Position numbers and translations under genes: made by a program. From Orobanche coerulescens (taxonomy: Eukaryota > Streptophyta > Magnoliopsida > Lamiales > Orobanchaceae), in assembly GCA_033398695.1 (NCBI GenBank), contig CM065804.1, positions 124,057,501 to 124,121,500 of the forward strand: 64,000 nt of DNA, read 5' to 3'. The notes below the pieces were generated by a model. The model was not told the origin of the DNA, did not search any database, and saw only the letters and a list, made by a program, of their open reading frames with translations. Positions 43,369 to 56,507 of this stretch are shown here, one piece after another. Position 1 is the first letter of the stretch, and each line of letters opens with the position of its first letter.

Positions 43369-45570
43369 TTGAATACATGTTTATTTGAGGTTATCCGGAG
43401 CCGAACTGGGCTGATACGGTTGGAACTCGATTTCCGGATAATTCTCATAGGGACGGGTTATGGAGAAAAATCGAGGCGGCTCTTTTATGGATATTTTTTC
43501 ATAATTTGTCCCTATGGATTTATAAAATTGAATACTCATTTATTTAAGGTCATCTGGAGACGGAGCTGATACGGCTGGAACTCGATTTTTAAAAAATTCT
43601 CATATGGGGTAGTACACGGGTTATAGAGGAAAATCGAGGCGGCCCATTTTTTGTATATATTTTTTCATAATTTGTCCCTATGGATTTATAAAATTGAATA
43701 TGCGTTTATTGAGGTCATCCGGAGCCGAACTGGAGCTAATATGGTTGGAACTCGGTTTTCGAATAATTATCATAGGGACGGGTTATGAAGGAAAATCGAG
43801 GCATTCCTTTTATGGATATTTTTTCATAATTTGTCCCTATGGATGTATAAAATTGAATGCACGTTTATTTGAGGTCATCCGGAGCCGAGCCGGAGCTGAT
43901 ACGGCTGGAACTCGGTTTTTGAAAAATTCTCATAGAGGGTAGTAGACAGGTTGTGGAGGAAAATTGAGAATGCTCGTTTTTCGGAAATTTTTTCAAAATT
44001 TGTCCCTATGAATTTATGAAATTGAATAGGCATTTATTTGGGGTCATCCGGCGCCGAATCGGAGCTGATACGGCTAGAACTCGATTTTTTGATAACTCTC
44101 ATATAGGTAGTACACGGGTTATGGAGGAAAATCGAGGCAGCCCATTTTTTGGATATTTTTTCATAATTTCTCCTTGTGGATTTATAAAATTGAATACGCA
44201 TTTATTTGGCTTCATTCGGACCCAAATTGGAGTTGATATAGCAGGAATTGGGTTTTCGGATAATTCACATGAGTTGTGGAGGAAAATCGAGGTGGCCTAT
44301 TTTGGATATTATTTTGTAATATGTCCCTATGGATTTATAAGATTGAATACGTGTTATTTGAGATCATCCGGAGCCGAACCAAAGCTGATATGGCAGGAAC
44401 TCAGTTTTCGGATAATTCTGATAGAGGGTACACGGGTTATGGAGGAAAATTGAGGTGGCCCATTTTTTGGATATTTTTTCATAGTTTATCCCTATGGATT
44501 TATAAGCTTGAATACGCGTTTATTTGGGGTCATCCGGAGCCGAATCGAAGCTGATACGGCTGGAATTTGATTTGGGAATAATTCTCATAGGGGGTAGTAC
44601 ACGGTTTATGGAGGAAAATCGAGGCGACCTGTTTTTTGGATATTTTTCATAATTTGTCCCTATGGATTTATAAAATTGAATACGCATTTATTTGATGTCA
44701 TCCAGAGCCGAACTAGAGCTGATACGGTTGGAACTCGATTTTCGGATAATTTTCATAAGGACAGGTTATGGAGGAAAATCGAGGCGGCCCAATTATGGAT
44801 ATTTTTTATAATTTGTCACTATGGATTTATAAAATTGAATACGCGTTTATTTGAGGTCATCCGGAGCCGAGCCGGAGCTGATACGACTGGAACTAGGTTT
44901 TTAAAAAATTCTCATAGAGGGTAGTACACACGCTGTGGAGGAAAATTGAGACGGCCTGTTTTTCGGATATTTTTTCATAATTTGTCCCTATGTATTTATA
45001 AATTTGAATACGCGTTTATTTAGGGTTATTCGGAGCCGAATCGGAGCTAACACAGCTAGAACTCGATTTTTAGATAACTCTCATCGGGGTAGTACACGCG
45101 TTATCGAGGAAAATCGAGGCGGCCCGTTTTTTGAATATTGTTTCATAATTTCTCCTTGTGAATTTATAAAATTCAATATGCGTTTATTTGGGTTCATCCG
45201 GACCCGAATTGGAGCTGATATGGCAGGAACTGGGTTTTCGGATAATTCTCATAGGGTAGTACACGAGTTATGGAGGAAAATCGAGGTGGCCTATTTTGAA
45301 TATTTTTTTCATAATTTGTCCCTATGGGTTTATAAGATTGAATACGTGTTATTTGAGGTCATCTGGAGCCAAACCAAAGCTGATACGGTAGGAACTCAGT
45401 TTTCTATAATTCTGATAGAAGGTACACGTGTTATGGAGGAAAATTGAGGTGGCCCATTTTTTGGATATTTTTTCATAGTTTATCCCTATGGATTTATAAG
45501 ATTGAATACGCATTTATTCGGCTCATCTGGAGCTAAATCGGAGCTGATATGACTGGAACTCGGTTTTGGG
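43369..45570 (+). repeat. Higher-order repeat copy 3, incomplete
   Basis: Follows copy 2 in order with offset 2,465-2,471 bp up to about 45,505, then skips one monomer (the type at 43,052) and changes phase near 45,560. Confidence 0.8.
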
Positions 45571-48500
45571 ATAATTCTCATAGGGGGTAGTACACGGTTT
45601 ATGGAGGAAAATTGAGGCGACCTGTTTTTTGGATATTTTTCATAATTTCTCCCTATGGATTTATAAAATTGAATACGCATTTATTTAATGTCATGCAGAG
45701 CCGAACTAGAGCTGATACGGTTAGAACTCGATTTTCGGATAATTTTCATAGGGACGGGTTATGGAGGAAAATCGAGGCGGCCCTTTTATGGATATTTTCT
45801 ATAATTTGTCCATATGGATTTATAAAATTGAATATGCATTTATTTGAGGTCATCCGGAGCCGAACTGGAGCTGATACGACTGGATCTCGATTTTTAAAAA
45901 ATTCTCATAAAGGGTAGTACACAGGCTGTGGAGGAAAATTGAAACGGCCTGTTTTTCGGATATTGTTTCATAATTTGTCCCTATGGATTTATAAAATTGA
46001 ATACGCCTTTATTTAGGGTTATTCGGAGCCGAATCGGAGCTAACACAGCTAGGACTCGATTTTTAGATAACTCTCATAGGGGTAGTACACGGGTTATCGA
46101 GGAAAATCGAGGCAGCCCGTTTTTTGAATATTTTTTCATAATTTCTCCTTGTGAATTTATAAAATTGAATATGCGTTTATTTGGGTTCATCCGGACCCGA
46201 ATTGGAGCTTATATGGCAGGAACTGGGTTTTCGAATAATTCTCATAGGCTAGTACACGAGTTATGGAGGAAAATCGAGGTGGCCTATTTTTGGATACTTT
46301 TTCATAATTTGTCTCTATGGATTTATAAGATTGAATATGTGTTTATTTGAGGTCATTCGTAGCCGAATCAAAGCTGATACGGCTGGAACTCAGTTTTTGG
46401 ATAATTCTGATAGAGGGTACACGGGTTATGGAGGAAAATTGAGGCAACCCATTTTTTGGATATTTTTTCATAATTTATCCCTATGGATTTATAAGATTGA
46501 ATACGCGTTTATTTGGGTTCATCCGGAGCCGAATCGGAGCTGATACAACTGGAACCCGGTTTTGGAATAATTCTCATAGGGGTAGTACACGGGTTATGGA
46601 GGAAAATCGAGGTGCCCTGTTTTTTGGATATTTTTCATAATTTATCCCTATGAATTTATAAAATTGAATACACATTTAGTTGAGGTTATCCGTAGCCGAA
46701 CTGGGCTAATACAGTTGGAACTCGATTTTCGGATAATTCTCATAGGGACGGGTTATGGAGAAAAATCGAGGCGGCCCTTTTATGGATATTTTTTTATAAT
46801 TTGTCCCTATGGATTTATAAAATTGAATATGCGTTTATTTGAGGTCATTCGGAGCTGAGCCGGAACTGATACGGCTGGAACTCGATTTTTAGAAAATTTT
46901 CATAGGGGGTAGTACACGGGTTAGAGAGGAAAATCGAGGCGGCCCCTTTTTTTATATATTTTTTCATAATTCGTCCCTATGGATTCATAAAATTGAATAC
47001 GTGTTTATTGAAGTCATCCAGAGCCGAACTGGAGCTGATATGGCTGGAACTCGATTTTCGAATAATTATCATAGGAACGGATTATGGAGGAAAATCGAGG
47101 CAACCCTTTTATGAATATTTTTTCATAATTTATCCCTATCGATGTATAAACTTGAATGCGCGTATATTTGAGGTCATCCGGAGCCGAGCCGGAGCTGATA
47201 CGACTGGAACTCGATTTTTGAAAAATTCTCATAAAGTGTAATACACAGGTTGTGGAGGAAAATTGAGAATGCTCGTTTTTCGGATATTTTTTCATAATTT
47301 GTCCCTATGGATTTATAAAATTGAATACGCATTTATTTGAGGTCATCGAGAGCTGAGCCGGAGCTAATACGGCTGGAACTCGATTTTCAAAAAATTCTCA
47401 TAGGGGGTAGTACACGGGTTATAGAGGAAAATCGAGGCGGCCCATTTTTTGTATATATTTTTTCATAATTTGTCCCTATGGATTTATAAAATTGAATACG
47501 CGTTTATTGAGGTCATCCGGAGCCGAACTGGAACTGATATGGCTGGAACTCAGTTTTCGAATAATTATCATAGGGACGGGTTATGAAGGAAAATCGAGGC
47601 ATCCCTTTTATGGATATTTTTTCATAATTTGTCCCTATGGATGTATAAACTTGAATGCGCGTTTATTTGAGATCATCCGGAGCCGAGCCGGAGCTGATAC
47701 GGCTGGAACTTGGTTTTTGAAAAATTCTCAAAAAGGGTAGTACACAGGTTGTGGAGGAAATTTGAGAATGCTCGTTTTTCGGAAAAAATTTCATAATTTG
47801 TCCCTATGGATTTATGAAATTGAATACGCGTTTATTTGGGGTCATCCGGAGCCGAATCGGAGCTGATACGGCTAGAACTCGATTTTTATATAACTCTCAT
47901 ATGGGTAGTACACGGGTCATGGAGGAAAATCGTGGCAGCCCATTTTGTGGATATTTTTTCATAATTTCTCCTTGTGGATTTATAAAATTGAATACGCGTT
48001 TATTTGGGTTCATTCGGACCCGAATTGGAGTTGATATAGCAGGAACTGGGTTTTCGGATAATTCACATGAGTTGTGGCGGAAAATAAAGGTGGCCTATTT
48101 TGGATATTTTTTCATAATTTGGCCATATGGATTTATAAGATTGAATACGTGTTATTTGAGATCATCCGGAGCCGAACCAAAGCTGATATGGCAGGAACTC
48201 AATTTTCGGATAATTCTGATAGAGAGTACACGGGTTATGGAGGAAACTTGAGGTGGCCCATTTTTTGGATATTTTTTCATAGTTTATCCCTATGGATTTA
48301 TAAGCTTGAATACGCATTTATTTGGGGTCATATGGAGCCGAATCGAAGCTGATACGGCTGGAATTCAATTTGGGGATAATTCTCATAGGGGGTAGTACAC
48401 GGTTTATGGAGGAAAATCGAGGCGACCTGTTTTTTGGATATTTTTCATAATTTGTCCCTATGGATTTATAAAATTGAATACGCATTTATTTAATGTCATC

Positions 48501-51500
48501 CAGAGCCGAACTAGAGCTGATACGGTTAGAACTCGATTTTCGGATAATTTTCATAGGGACGGGTTATGGAGGAAAATCGAGGCGGACCTTTTATGGATAT
48601 TTTTTATAATTTATCCCTATGGATTTATAAAATTGAATACGCATTTATTTGAGGTCATCCGGAGCCGAGCTGGAGCTGATACGACTGGATCTCGGTTTTT
48701 AAAAAATTCTCATAAAGGGTAGTACACAGGTTGTGGAGGAAAATTGAGACGGCCTGTTTTTCGGATATTTTTTTCATAATTTGTCCCTATGGATTTATAA
48801 AATTGAATACGCCTTTATTTAGGGTTATTCGGAGCCGAATCGGAGCTAACACAGCTAGGACTCGATTTTTGGATAACTCTCATAGGGGTAGTACACGGGT
48901 TATCGAGGAAAATCGAGGCGACCCGTTTTTTGAATATTTTTTGATAATTTCTCCTTGTGAATTTATAAAATTGAATATGCGTTTATTTGGGTTCATCCGG
49001 ACCCGAATTGGAGCTGATATGGCAGGAACTAGGTTTTCGAATAATTCTCATAGGGTAGTACACGAGTTATGGAGGAAAATCGAGGTGGCCTATTTTTGGA
49101 TACTTTTTCACAATTTGTCTCTATGGATTTATAAGATTGAATACGTGTTTATTTGAGCTCACCCGGAGCCGAATCAAAGCTGATACGGCTGGAACTCAGT
49201 TTTTGGATAATTCTGATAGAGGGTACACGGGTTATGGAGGAAAATTGAGGAAGCCCATTTTTTGGATATTTTTCATAATGTATCCCTATGGATTTATAAG
49301 ATTGAATACGCGTTTATTTGGGTTCATCCGGAGCCGAATCGGAGCTGATACAACTGGAACTCGGTTTTGGGATAATTCTCACAGGGGTAGTACACGGGTT
49401 ATGGAGGAAAATCGAGGTGCCCTGTTTTTTGGATATTTCTCATAATTTGTCCCTATGGATTTATAAAACTGAATATGTGTTTATTGAGGTCATCCGGAGC
49501 CGAACTGGAGCTGATATGGCTGGAACTCGGTTTTCTAATAATTATCATAGGAACGAGTTATGGAGGAAAATCGAGGCAGCCCTTTTATGAATATTTTTTC
49601 ATAATTTGTCCCTATCGATGTATAAACTTGAATGCACGTTTATTTGAGGTCATCCGGAGCCGAGCCAGAACTAATACGGCTGGAACTCGATTTTTAAAAA
49701 ATTCTCATAGGGGGTAGTACACGGGTTATAGAGGAAAATTGAGGCGGCCCGTATTTTGTATATATTTTATCATAATTTGTCCCTATGGATTTATAAAATT
49801 GAATACGTGTTTATTGAGGTCATCCGGAGCCGAACTGGAGCTGATATGGCTGGAACTCGGTTTTCAAATAATTATCATAAGAACGGGTTATGGAGGAAAA
49901 TCGAGGCAGCCCTTTTATGGATATTTTTTCATAATTTGTCCCTATGGATGTATAAACTTGAATGCGCATTTATTTGAGGTCATCCGGAGCCGAGCCGGAG
50001 CTGATACGGCTGAACTCGGTTTTTGAAAATTCTCATAGAGGGTAGTACACAGGTTGTGGAAGAAAATTGAGAATGCTCATTTTTCGGATATTTTTTCATA
50101 TTTTTCGGATATTTTTTCATAATTTGTCTCTATGGATTTATAAAATTGAATACGCATTTATTTGAGGTCATCCAGAGCCGAGCCAGAGCTGATAGGGCTG
50201 GAACTCGATTTTTAAAAAATTCTCATAGGGGGTAGTACACGGGTTATAGAGGAAAATCGAGGCGGCCCGTTTTGTATGTATTTTTTTATAATTTGTCCCT
50301 ATGGATTTATAAAATGGAATACGTGTTTATTGAGGTCATCCGGAGCCGAACTGGAGCTGATATGGCTAGAACTCGGTTTTCGAATAATTATCATAGGAAC
50401 CGGTTATGGAGGAAAATCGAGGCAGCCCTTTTATGGATATTTTTTCATAATTTGTCACTATGAATGTATAAACTTGAATGTTGCGTTTATTTGAGGTCAT
50501 TCGGAGCCAAGCCAGAGCTGATACGACTGGAACTCGGTTTTTGCAAAATTCCCATAGAGGATAGTACACAGGTTGTGGAGGAAAATGGAGAATGCTCGTT
50601 TTCTGGATATTTTTTCATAATTTGTTCCTAAGATTTATGAAATTGAATACGCGTTTATTTGGGGTCATCCGGAGTCGAATCAGAGCTGATATGGCTAGAA
50701 CTCGATTTTTAGATAACTCTCATATGGGTAGTACACGGGTTATGGAGGAAAATCGAGGCAGCCCATTTCTTGGATATTTTTTCATAAATTCTCCTTGTGG
50801 ATTTATAAAATTGAATAAGCATTTATTTGGATTCATTCGGACCCGAATTGGAGTTGATACGGCAAGAACTGGGTTTTTGGATTAGTCACATGAGTTGTGG
50901 AGGAAAATCGAGGTGGCCTATTTTGGATATTTTTTCATAATTTGTCCCTATGGATTTATACGATTGAATACGTGTTATTTGAGATCATCCGGAGCCGAAC
51001 CAAAGCTGATACGGCAGGAACTCAGTTTTGGGATAATTCTGATAGATGGTACACGGCTTATGAAGGAAAAATGAGGCGGCCCATTTTTTGGATATTTTTT
51101 CATAGTTTATCCCTATGAATTTATAAAATTGAATACGCGTTTATTTGGGGTTATCCGGAGCCGAATTGAAGCTGATACGGCTGGAACTCGATTTGGGGAT
51201 AATTCTCATAGGGGGTAGTACACGGTTTATGGAGGAAAATCGAGGCGACCTGTTTTTTGGATATTTTTCATAATTTGTCCCTATGGATTTATAAAATTGA
51301 ATATGCATTTATTTGATGTCATCCGGAGCCGAACTGGAGTTGATACGGTTGGAACTCGATTTTTGGATAATTTTCATAGGGACGGGTTATGGAGGAAAAT
51401 CAAGGCGGCCCTTTTATGGATATTTTTTATAATTTGTCCCTATGGATTTATTAAATTGAATACGCATTTATTTGAGGTCATCCGGAGCCGAGCCGGAGCT

Positions 51501-52051
51501 GATACGACTGGAAATCGGTTTTTAAAAAATTCTCATAGAGGGTAGTACACAGGCTATGGACGAAAATTGAGACGGCCTGTTTTTCGGATATTTTTTTCAT
51601 AATTTGTCCCTGTGGATTTATAAAATTGAATACGCATTTATTTAGGGTTATTCGGAGCCGAATCGGAGCTAACACGGGTAGAACTCGATTTTTAGATAAA
51701 TCTCCCGTACACGAGTTATCGAGGAAAAACAAGGCGGCCCATTTTTTGAATATTTTTTCATAATTTCTCCTTGTGAATTTATAAAATTGAATATGCGTTT
51801 ATTTGGGTTCATCCGGACCAGAATTGGAGCTGATATGGCAGGAACTGGGTTTTCGGATAATTCTCATAGGGTAGTACACGAGTTATGGAGGAAAATCGAG
51901 GTGGCCTATTTTAGGATATTTTTTCATAATTTGTCTCTATGGATTTATAAGATTGAATACGTGTTTATGTGAGGTCATCCGGAGCCGAATCAAAGCTGAT
52001 ATGGCTAGAACTCAATTTTTGGATAATTCTGATAGAGGGTACACGGGTTAT
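45571..52051 (+). repeat. Satellite, rearranged part
   Basis: The same monomer types occur, but spacing of corresponding landmarks becomes 993, 2,823, 3,295 or 3,798 bp. Blocks of monomer types recur in changed order, and some monomers carry small local duplications (about 50,085-50,125) or deletions (about 51,700). Looks like unequal exchange. Ends at GGGTTAT where E5 inserted. Confidence 0.8.
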
Positions 52052-52335
52052 TGTTATACCCCCTAAAACTCGATTATTTGGTTCATAATTATTTTATGAA
52101 CCAAATAATCAAATTAATTAAAATTTGAAGTGGGAACATAAAATTCCTAATGGGCCATGTGTATTAACACATATACACATAAACACACCATAAGACTCAA
52201 GCCCAAACTAAATAAAACCCCTAAGGCTTGGAATCACAATTTAAAGCCCAATCTAATCACCTAGCCCACTTTATTAAACAAATACTTAATATCTATATCT
52301 ATATACACCTAAAATACAAAAAAAAAAATATAATA

Positions 52336-52357
52336 ACACACACACACACACACACAC
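52336..52357. repeat. (CA)n microsatellite
   Basis: About eleven CA units; the same locus in E1 is a (TG)n/(TTA)n/(TA)n compound repeat (1,792-1,856). Confidence 0.9.
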
Positions 52358-53917
52358 ATAAGCCACGTCCAAGAACACTTGGGGGGAGGGGAATCCTTGT
52401 CCCCCATGCAAGACTCAATGTCTTACATTTTCTCTTCCCAAGTATTCCACCTCCCAACCCCATTAAACACTTTTAAAAATCAAACACCCTCATTCCTTTC
52501 ACCCTTACACAAACAAAATCTGAAAATTAGAGAGAGTAAGGGAGAGAGGAGGCTGAAATCAAGAAGAGAAGGAGAAGAGAAGAAGAAGAAAAGAAGAGAA
52601 GAAGAAAGGTTCAACTTAAGGAGGTAATTTCACTAACTATATGTAACTTCAATATATATATATATAAATATATATATACCTAGATATATCTTACATACAC
52701 TAACTTAAACCACATATTCATCATCCATGGTGTGGCATACATTGGTCAAAATAAAAAGAGGAGAGGCAAAGAAGAGGTTGGTGCAACTAGTTCAAAGACT
52801 TAGATCTCTTCACTACTTCAAGAGTTAAAGTGGGTAAAACTATTCTTCTCACTTTAATATGCAATTTATCTTAAACAAAAATACATATCCCTTCCATGAA
52901 GTTCATATAGTCCACTTTTCTCATACTAATAGCATGCATAATGGTTTATAGCTTGTTGCATGCGAAATTAGCCAATTTTGATGATTTAAGTGAAATGTCC
53001 CAAAACTTCTTATCAATTAAGTATGATTTTGTCTTCCTTTATATTTTGGAAATTATGTTTGGAGAGGTATATTTGTGTTATATGATCATGCATGTGAAGT
53101 TGGATGTTTAATTTGTGGCCTAACAAAAATGGGATGATCAAAACGGACACAAAATAAGAATTAAGTGAAGATAAAGAAAATTATGAGAATTATTACAAAA
53201 AAAAAAAGATGTAATCTGACTTAATATCATAAAATCCACCTACCCTTAAAATTTTATAAGAAACGTAAATCATTTTCTAAGTCAACGGGTTAAAATCGCC
53301 AAAACACGAAGATTGTGTAAATCCATCAAAATGGTGAAACTACTAAATAAAATCCATATATTTCAGTTCGGAACATCAAACTGGACATAATAACACATTT
53401 AGCCTCTGTCCTAAAAATTTCGTAGTAATCGGAATCCATTTCCGGTGTCTACGGACCAAAAATGTAAATTAAGACAAAATAAGGGGGTCAAATGATAAAT
53501 TCCTCAAAAATTTGGAACCAAAGTAAAAAGTTCACCTTCTGGACTGAATACATAACTTATATAGAAATAAATATTTTGACCTTAAAATTTTGTAGAGAGC
53601 GGGAGTCGATTCAAGATTTGGAGCTAAAATGCAATAATTGGTAAAATTGGGGTCAATTAGTAAATTTCAATAAAAATGGAATTATAAAATAAATTTTCAG
53701 GTCTATGGACCAGAATGTTAATTAACAAAGGATAAATATTATATCCAAAAAACCCTATAGCAACAGGAGCAAAATTTTGGGTTTTGGGGTCAAAACGATA
53801 TTTTAAATAGTTTTGAAGCAAAACTGAAAATTTTAGAAAAATCAGTCAGAAACTGAAAATTCTAGAAAGTTCACTCAAACACAGAAGTTCCAAGTTCAAC
53901 ATGAACTCTCCCATAAG

Positions 53918-53940
53918 TTTCGTCACCATCCGTGACGAAA
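53918..53940. other. 9-bp stem hairpin in E5 LTR
   Basis: TTTCGTCAC-CATCC-GTGACGAAA, the exact reverse complement of the E1 copy at 18,799-18,821. Confidence 0.6.
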
Positions 53941-55410
53941 ACCAAACTTCATGGGCATAATAATCCGTTTCGCAAGAATTATGGGCGTAACCGTAAATTG
54001 AGAAAATTTAAACCAAAAATCAAAGATTTGAATTTATCAAGTCTGGAATCAATAATCACAATTATATTCCAAAGATATATCAATAACGGAACCATAATTC
54101 ATAAAAACTCGTGCCACGAATAAACTCCAAATCGCAATCGTATAATCAATTTACGGTAAGTATTGGATATATGACTCTGACCATATCATGTGCATTCACC
54201 GCAATGTGACTAACGTATACTCACATCTAACCGGGAACTAAGTGCCATACAAACAAAGTGCCACAGACAAGTCCGCCTCTAACTCTATCGGAACAAAGTG
54301 CCACGTCGACGGACGGGGGCCACCTCTTGAGTCCATATGAAACATAGTGCCGACCTACAATCTCGGGGCCACCTATTGAGTTGTAGGGGCCACCACTAGA
54401 GTCCCAAACTTGTGTCAGGGACGGTTAGACCATGTCTTGGATCGAGCAGCACGGCTGCGGTTCATGAACAAGCCTACCGTCGTTTCCTATTCCCTTGAAG
54501 CCAATGGACGGAGTGTTCCGGAGGTGACTGGGTCGTAGACTTAGGGTATAATCGCGATTATGGTATGATCTGGGCATTGACCCACAATTAAGGACATGCT
54601 GAGCCCAGATAAGAGATAAGGAAGCACGTCACCAAGCGTGAGAGCGATAAGCTCAAAGGCCAAAGTTATAGTGACGGTCCGACAAACGCCCAAGGCTACG
54701 GTCATTAAACCAAAGGTCGTGGTGATAGTCAAAGGCCAAACACTGATAACGGTCTAAGATGTTATAAGGAGGCTGAGGGACTTAGTCATATAGACGACCT
54801 CCCGAAGCTAAATACTCACTAGGCGCTCGACGCCACATATTGTCATACTTAACAGCAATCTACGGAGATTGACTGTTCACTCATAACCTAATTCATTGCA
54901 TTATATTTTGAAACTTATGCCATCCATAAATGATAAATTTTCAAAGGTGGGAGTAAAATAGTATATATTTCAAAATAATTAAATATGTATAATTTCAGAA
55001 AATATACTCAACCCAACTCACTGAGAATCCATTATTCTCACCCCAATTTGTATTGTTTTTCTAAAACCCCACTAGATGAGGAGACCCAAGAAGATGACGA
55101 GACGAATGCTGATGACCAGTGAAGATCGTCGTTGAAGAAATGTCGAGACATAAGTATTAGAATGTTGAAATAAATGCTCCTTTTATTTCTTATATCAATA
55201 AAGTATTCTGATCTCCGCTGTACTTTTTGAACTTTATGTAACTATTCTGCTGTACTCATGAATGTTTACTCCATCGAATAACCAGACTTAGTTCACCGGG
55301 CTAAGATCTGACATTGGAATGCTCTACTGTAATTCTATTATCACAAATGTTATTTAATTACGTTAGATGTCGCGTTCTCGTCCAACCCCGGTGTGGGGGC
55401 GTGACAGATG

Positions 55411-55422
55411 TGGTATCGGAGC
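55411..55422 (+). promoter_or_regulatory. E5 primer-binding site
   Basis: TGGTATCGGAGC, four bases after the LTR end; one difference from the initiator-Met consensus. Confidence 0.85.
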
Positions 55423-55505
55423 TCGCTTTGTAAGAAGGACACTTACATCGAGCTTTTCCAGGATAAGATTCTTCGGACTTAGATGGGAATTCCACCTAGG
55501 ACGAA

Positions 55506-56138
55506 GTGAACCATAAGATTGTGACCCAGGGAAACGAAGATACGCCTACCCCGCCGACGACAATTACTGAAGATCAGCTTCGACAGACCCTTAGTCAAAT
55601 TGAGGGTGTCTCTAGACCCATTCTAAACGCAACTGTTTTGGGCGATTCAAGGGAGAGGGAGACCCAGAACTTGAGTTCCGTGATTGCGCACATTTTTCAA
55701 GATGTAACGGCATATCGTAATCTGAGGGATGAGCTGTTTCAGTTATTGGAAAAGAAAAGGCAAGAGTACGAGGAGCTAGAAGAGAAAGCGCATCAACTGG
55801 AAACCCAATCATTAGTAGACATCCGAACAATCGCCAAGCTCCGCAGCCAGAAGTTTCTTCAATCCCACAGGATACAAATGCTGGAAGAACAAATCCTATA
55901 TGAGAGGCACGAGCATGAAAAGTTCCAAGCTTTGGTGAAATAGAAGTTAGGAGCCGTGATCAACCTTATTCCTAACTCCAACATTGAGATCGGAACCTCA
56001 TCACGAGCACCACCGACTGACGACGCTCTGTTCCGCGAATACGAAGAAGATCCGGAGGAAGATCTGGAGGAAGATCCGGAGGAGGACCCGGAAGAAGATC
56101 CAGAGGAAGACGCAAGTATGGATTTAGGAGATAATTAA
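55506..56138 (+). pseudogene. E5 accessory ORF upstream of gag: coiled coil with acidic DPEE repeats
   Basis: Counterpart of the E1 frame at 6,891-7,457. About 210 codons, interrupted once by TAG at 55,941-55,943. The middle is strongly coiled-coil-like (LFQLLEKKRQEYEELEEK, then AHQLETQ, and MLEEQILYERHEHEKFQ). The C-terminus is an acidic repeat EDPEEDPEEDPEED from ~15-bp DNA repeats, then SMDLGDN. No clear in-frame ATG near the beginning; the frame opens at 55,500 and 55,506 is a GTG, so the true start is uncertain or lost. Function unknown. The acidic repeat DNA is also the left edge of the 1,535-bp duplication. Confidence 0.68.
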
Positions 56139-56507
56139 AGGGTTCTATAATTGAGAGTGTTTATTAAACTTGTTTGGTGTCATGTACTATTAAGGTTACG
56201 GCCTCAGTGCTATGAAACTTGAAATGTATGTTTTGGTAGATAAACCAAGCGTGACTGAAATCAACTATATCAATTTCGTTATTCGCGAATAATTAACACT
56301 CAATCATATGCTTAAATCTACATGACAACATAAATTACTGATAACTCCACATAAAATTGCTAATCGTCACACATCCCCCTAACTTATAATAGAGGGCTGA
56401 CCGAAGATACGGGCGTCCACATGTGAACCGTGATGAACTCTTAAAACCGTTAGCATTTCATAGGTTACTAATTCCTCAAAAATATCTTCATAAAATCACG
56501 CCCTCGC
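56139..56507 (+). other. Spacer between accessory ORF and gag (E5)
   Basis: About 370 bp, A/T-rich, no gene; duplicated at about 57,674-58,041. Confidence 0.6.

Larger units (their letters stand above)
38135..52051 (+). repeat. Satellite, main array (about 14 kb of ~165-bp monomers)
   Basis: Roughly 85 tandem monomers of 150-170 bp. A typical unit runs: GGAACTCGGTTTT, GATAATTCTCATAGGG, GTAGTACACGGGTTATGG, AGGAAAATCGAGGCGGCCC, GGATATTTTTTCATAATTT, CCCTATGGATTTATAAAATT, GAATACGCGTTTATTTG, GTCATCCGGAGCCGA, GAGCTGATACGGCT. Monomer types differ clearly from one another and recur in fixed order as a higher-order repeat. Short open frames in it are by-products of repetition. Bounded by E4 and E5 insertions, so the original array was longer. 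Confidence 0.96.
52052..55406 (+). repeat. E5 5' LTR, intact
   Basis: 3,355 bp, TGTTATACCC to GGCGTGACA. Contains (CA)n at 52,336-52,357, a purine-rich stretch at 52,554-52,610, (TA)n near 52,655-52,676, the hairpin at 53,918, and everything found reverse-complemented in the E1 LTR pieces. Unlike E2-E4 and E7, I see no palindrome cluster or hairpin tandem repeats. The promoter cannot be placed with confidence. Confidence 0.88.

Noticed and set aside
38427..52019. Many 60-147-codon open frames on the plus strand in the satellite
   Set aside because: They recur with the monomer or higher-order period, shift frame between monomers because the ~165-bp period varies, and have no coding signature. 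They are products of repetition.
38135..52051. CENP-B-box-like element in the satellite
   Set aside because: I looked for the TTCG-N4-A-NN-CGGG pattern around the TTTTCGGATAATTCTC part of the monomer; the second half does not match.
52655..52676. TA-rich stretch as the E5 promoter
   Set aside because: It is a simple (TA)n repeat, the purine-rich possible leader lies upstream of it and not downstream, and no conserved site confirms it.
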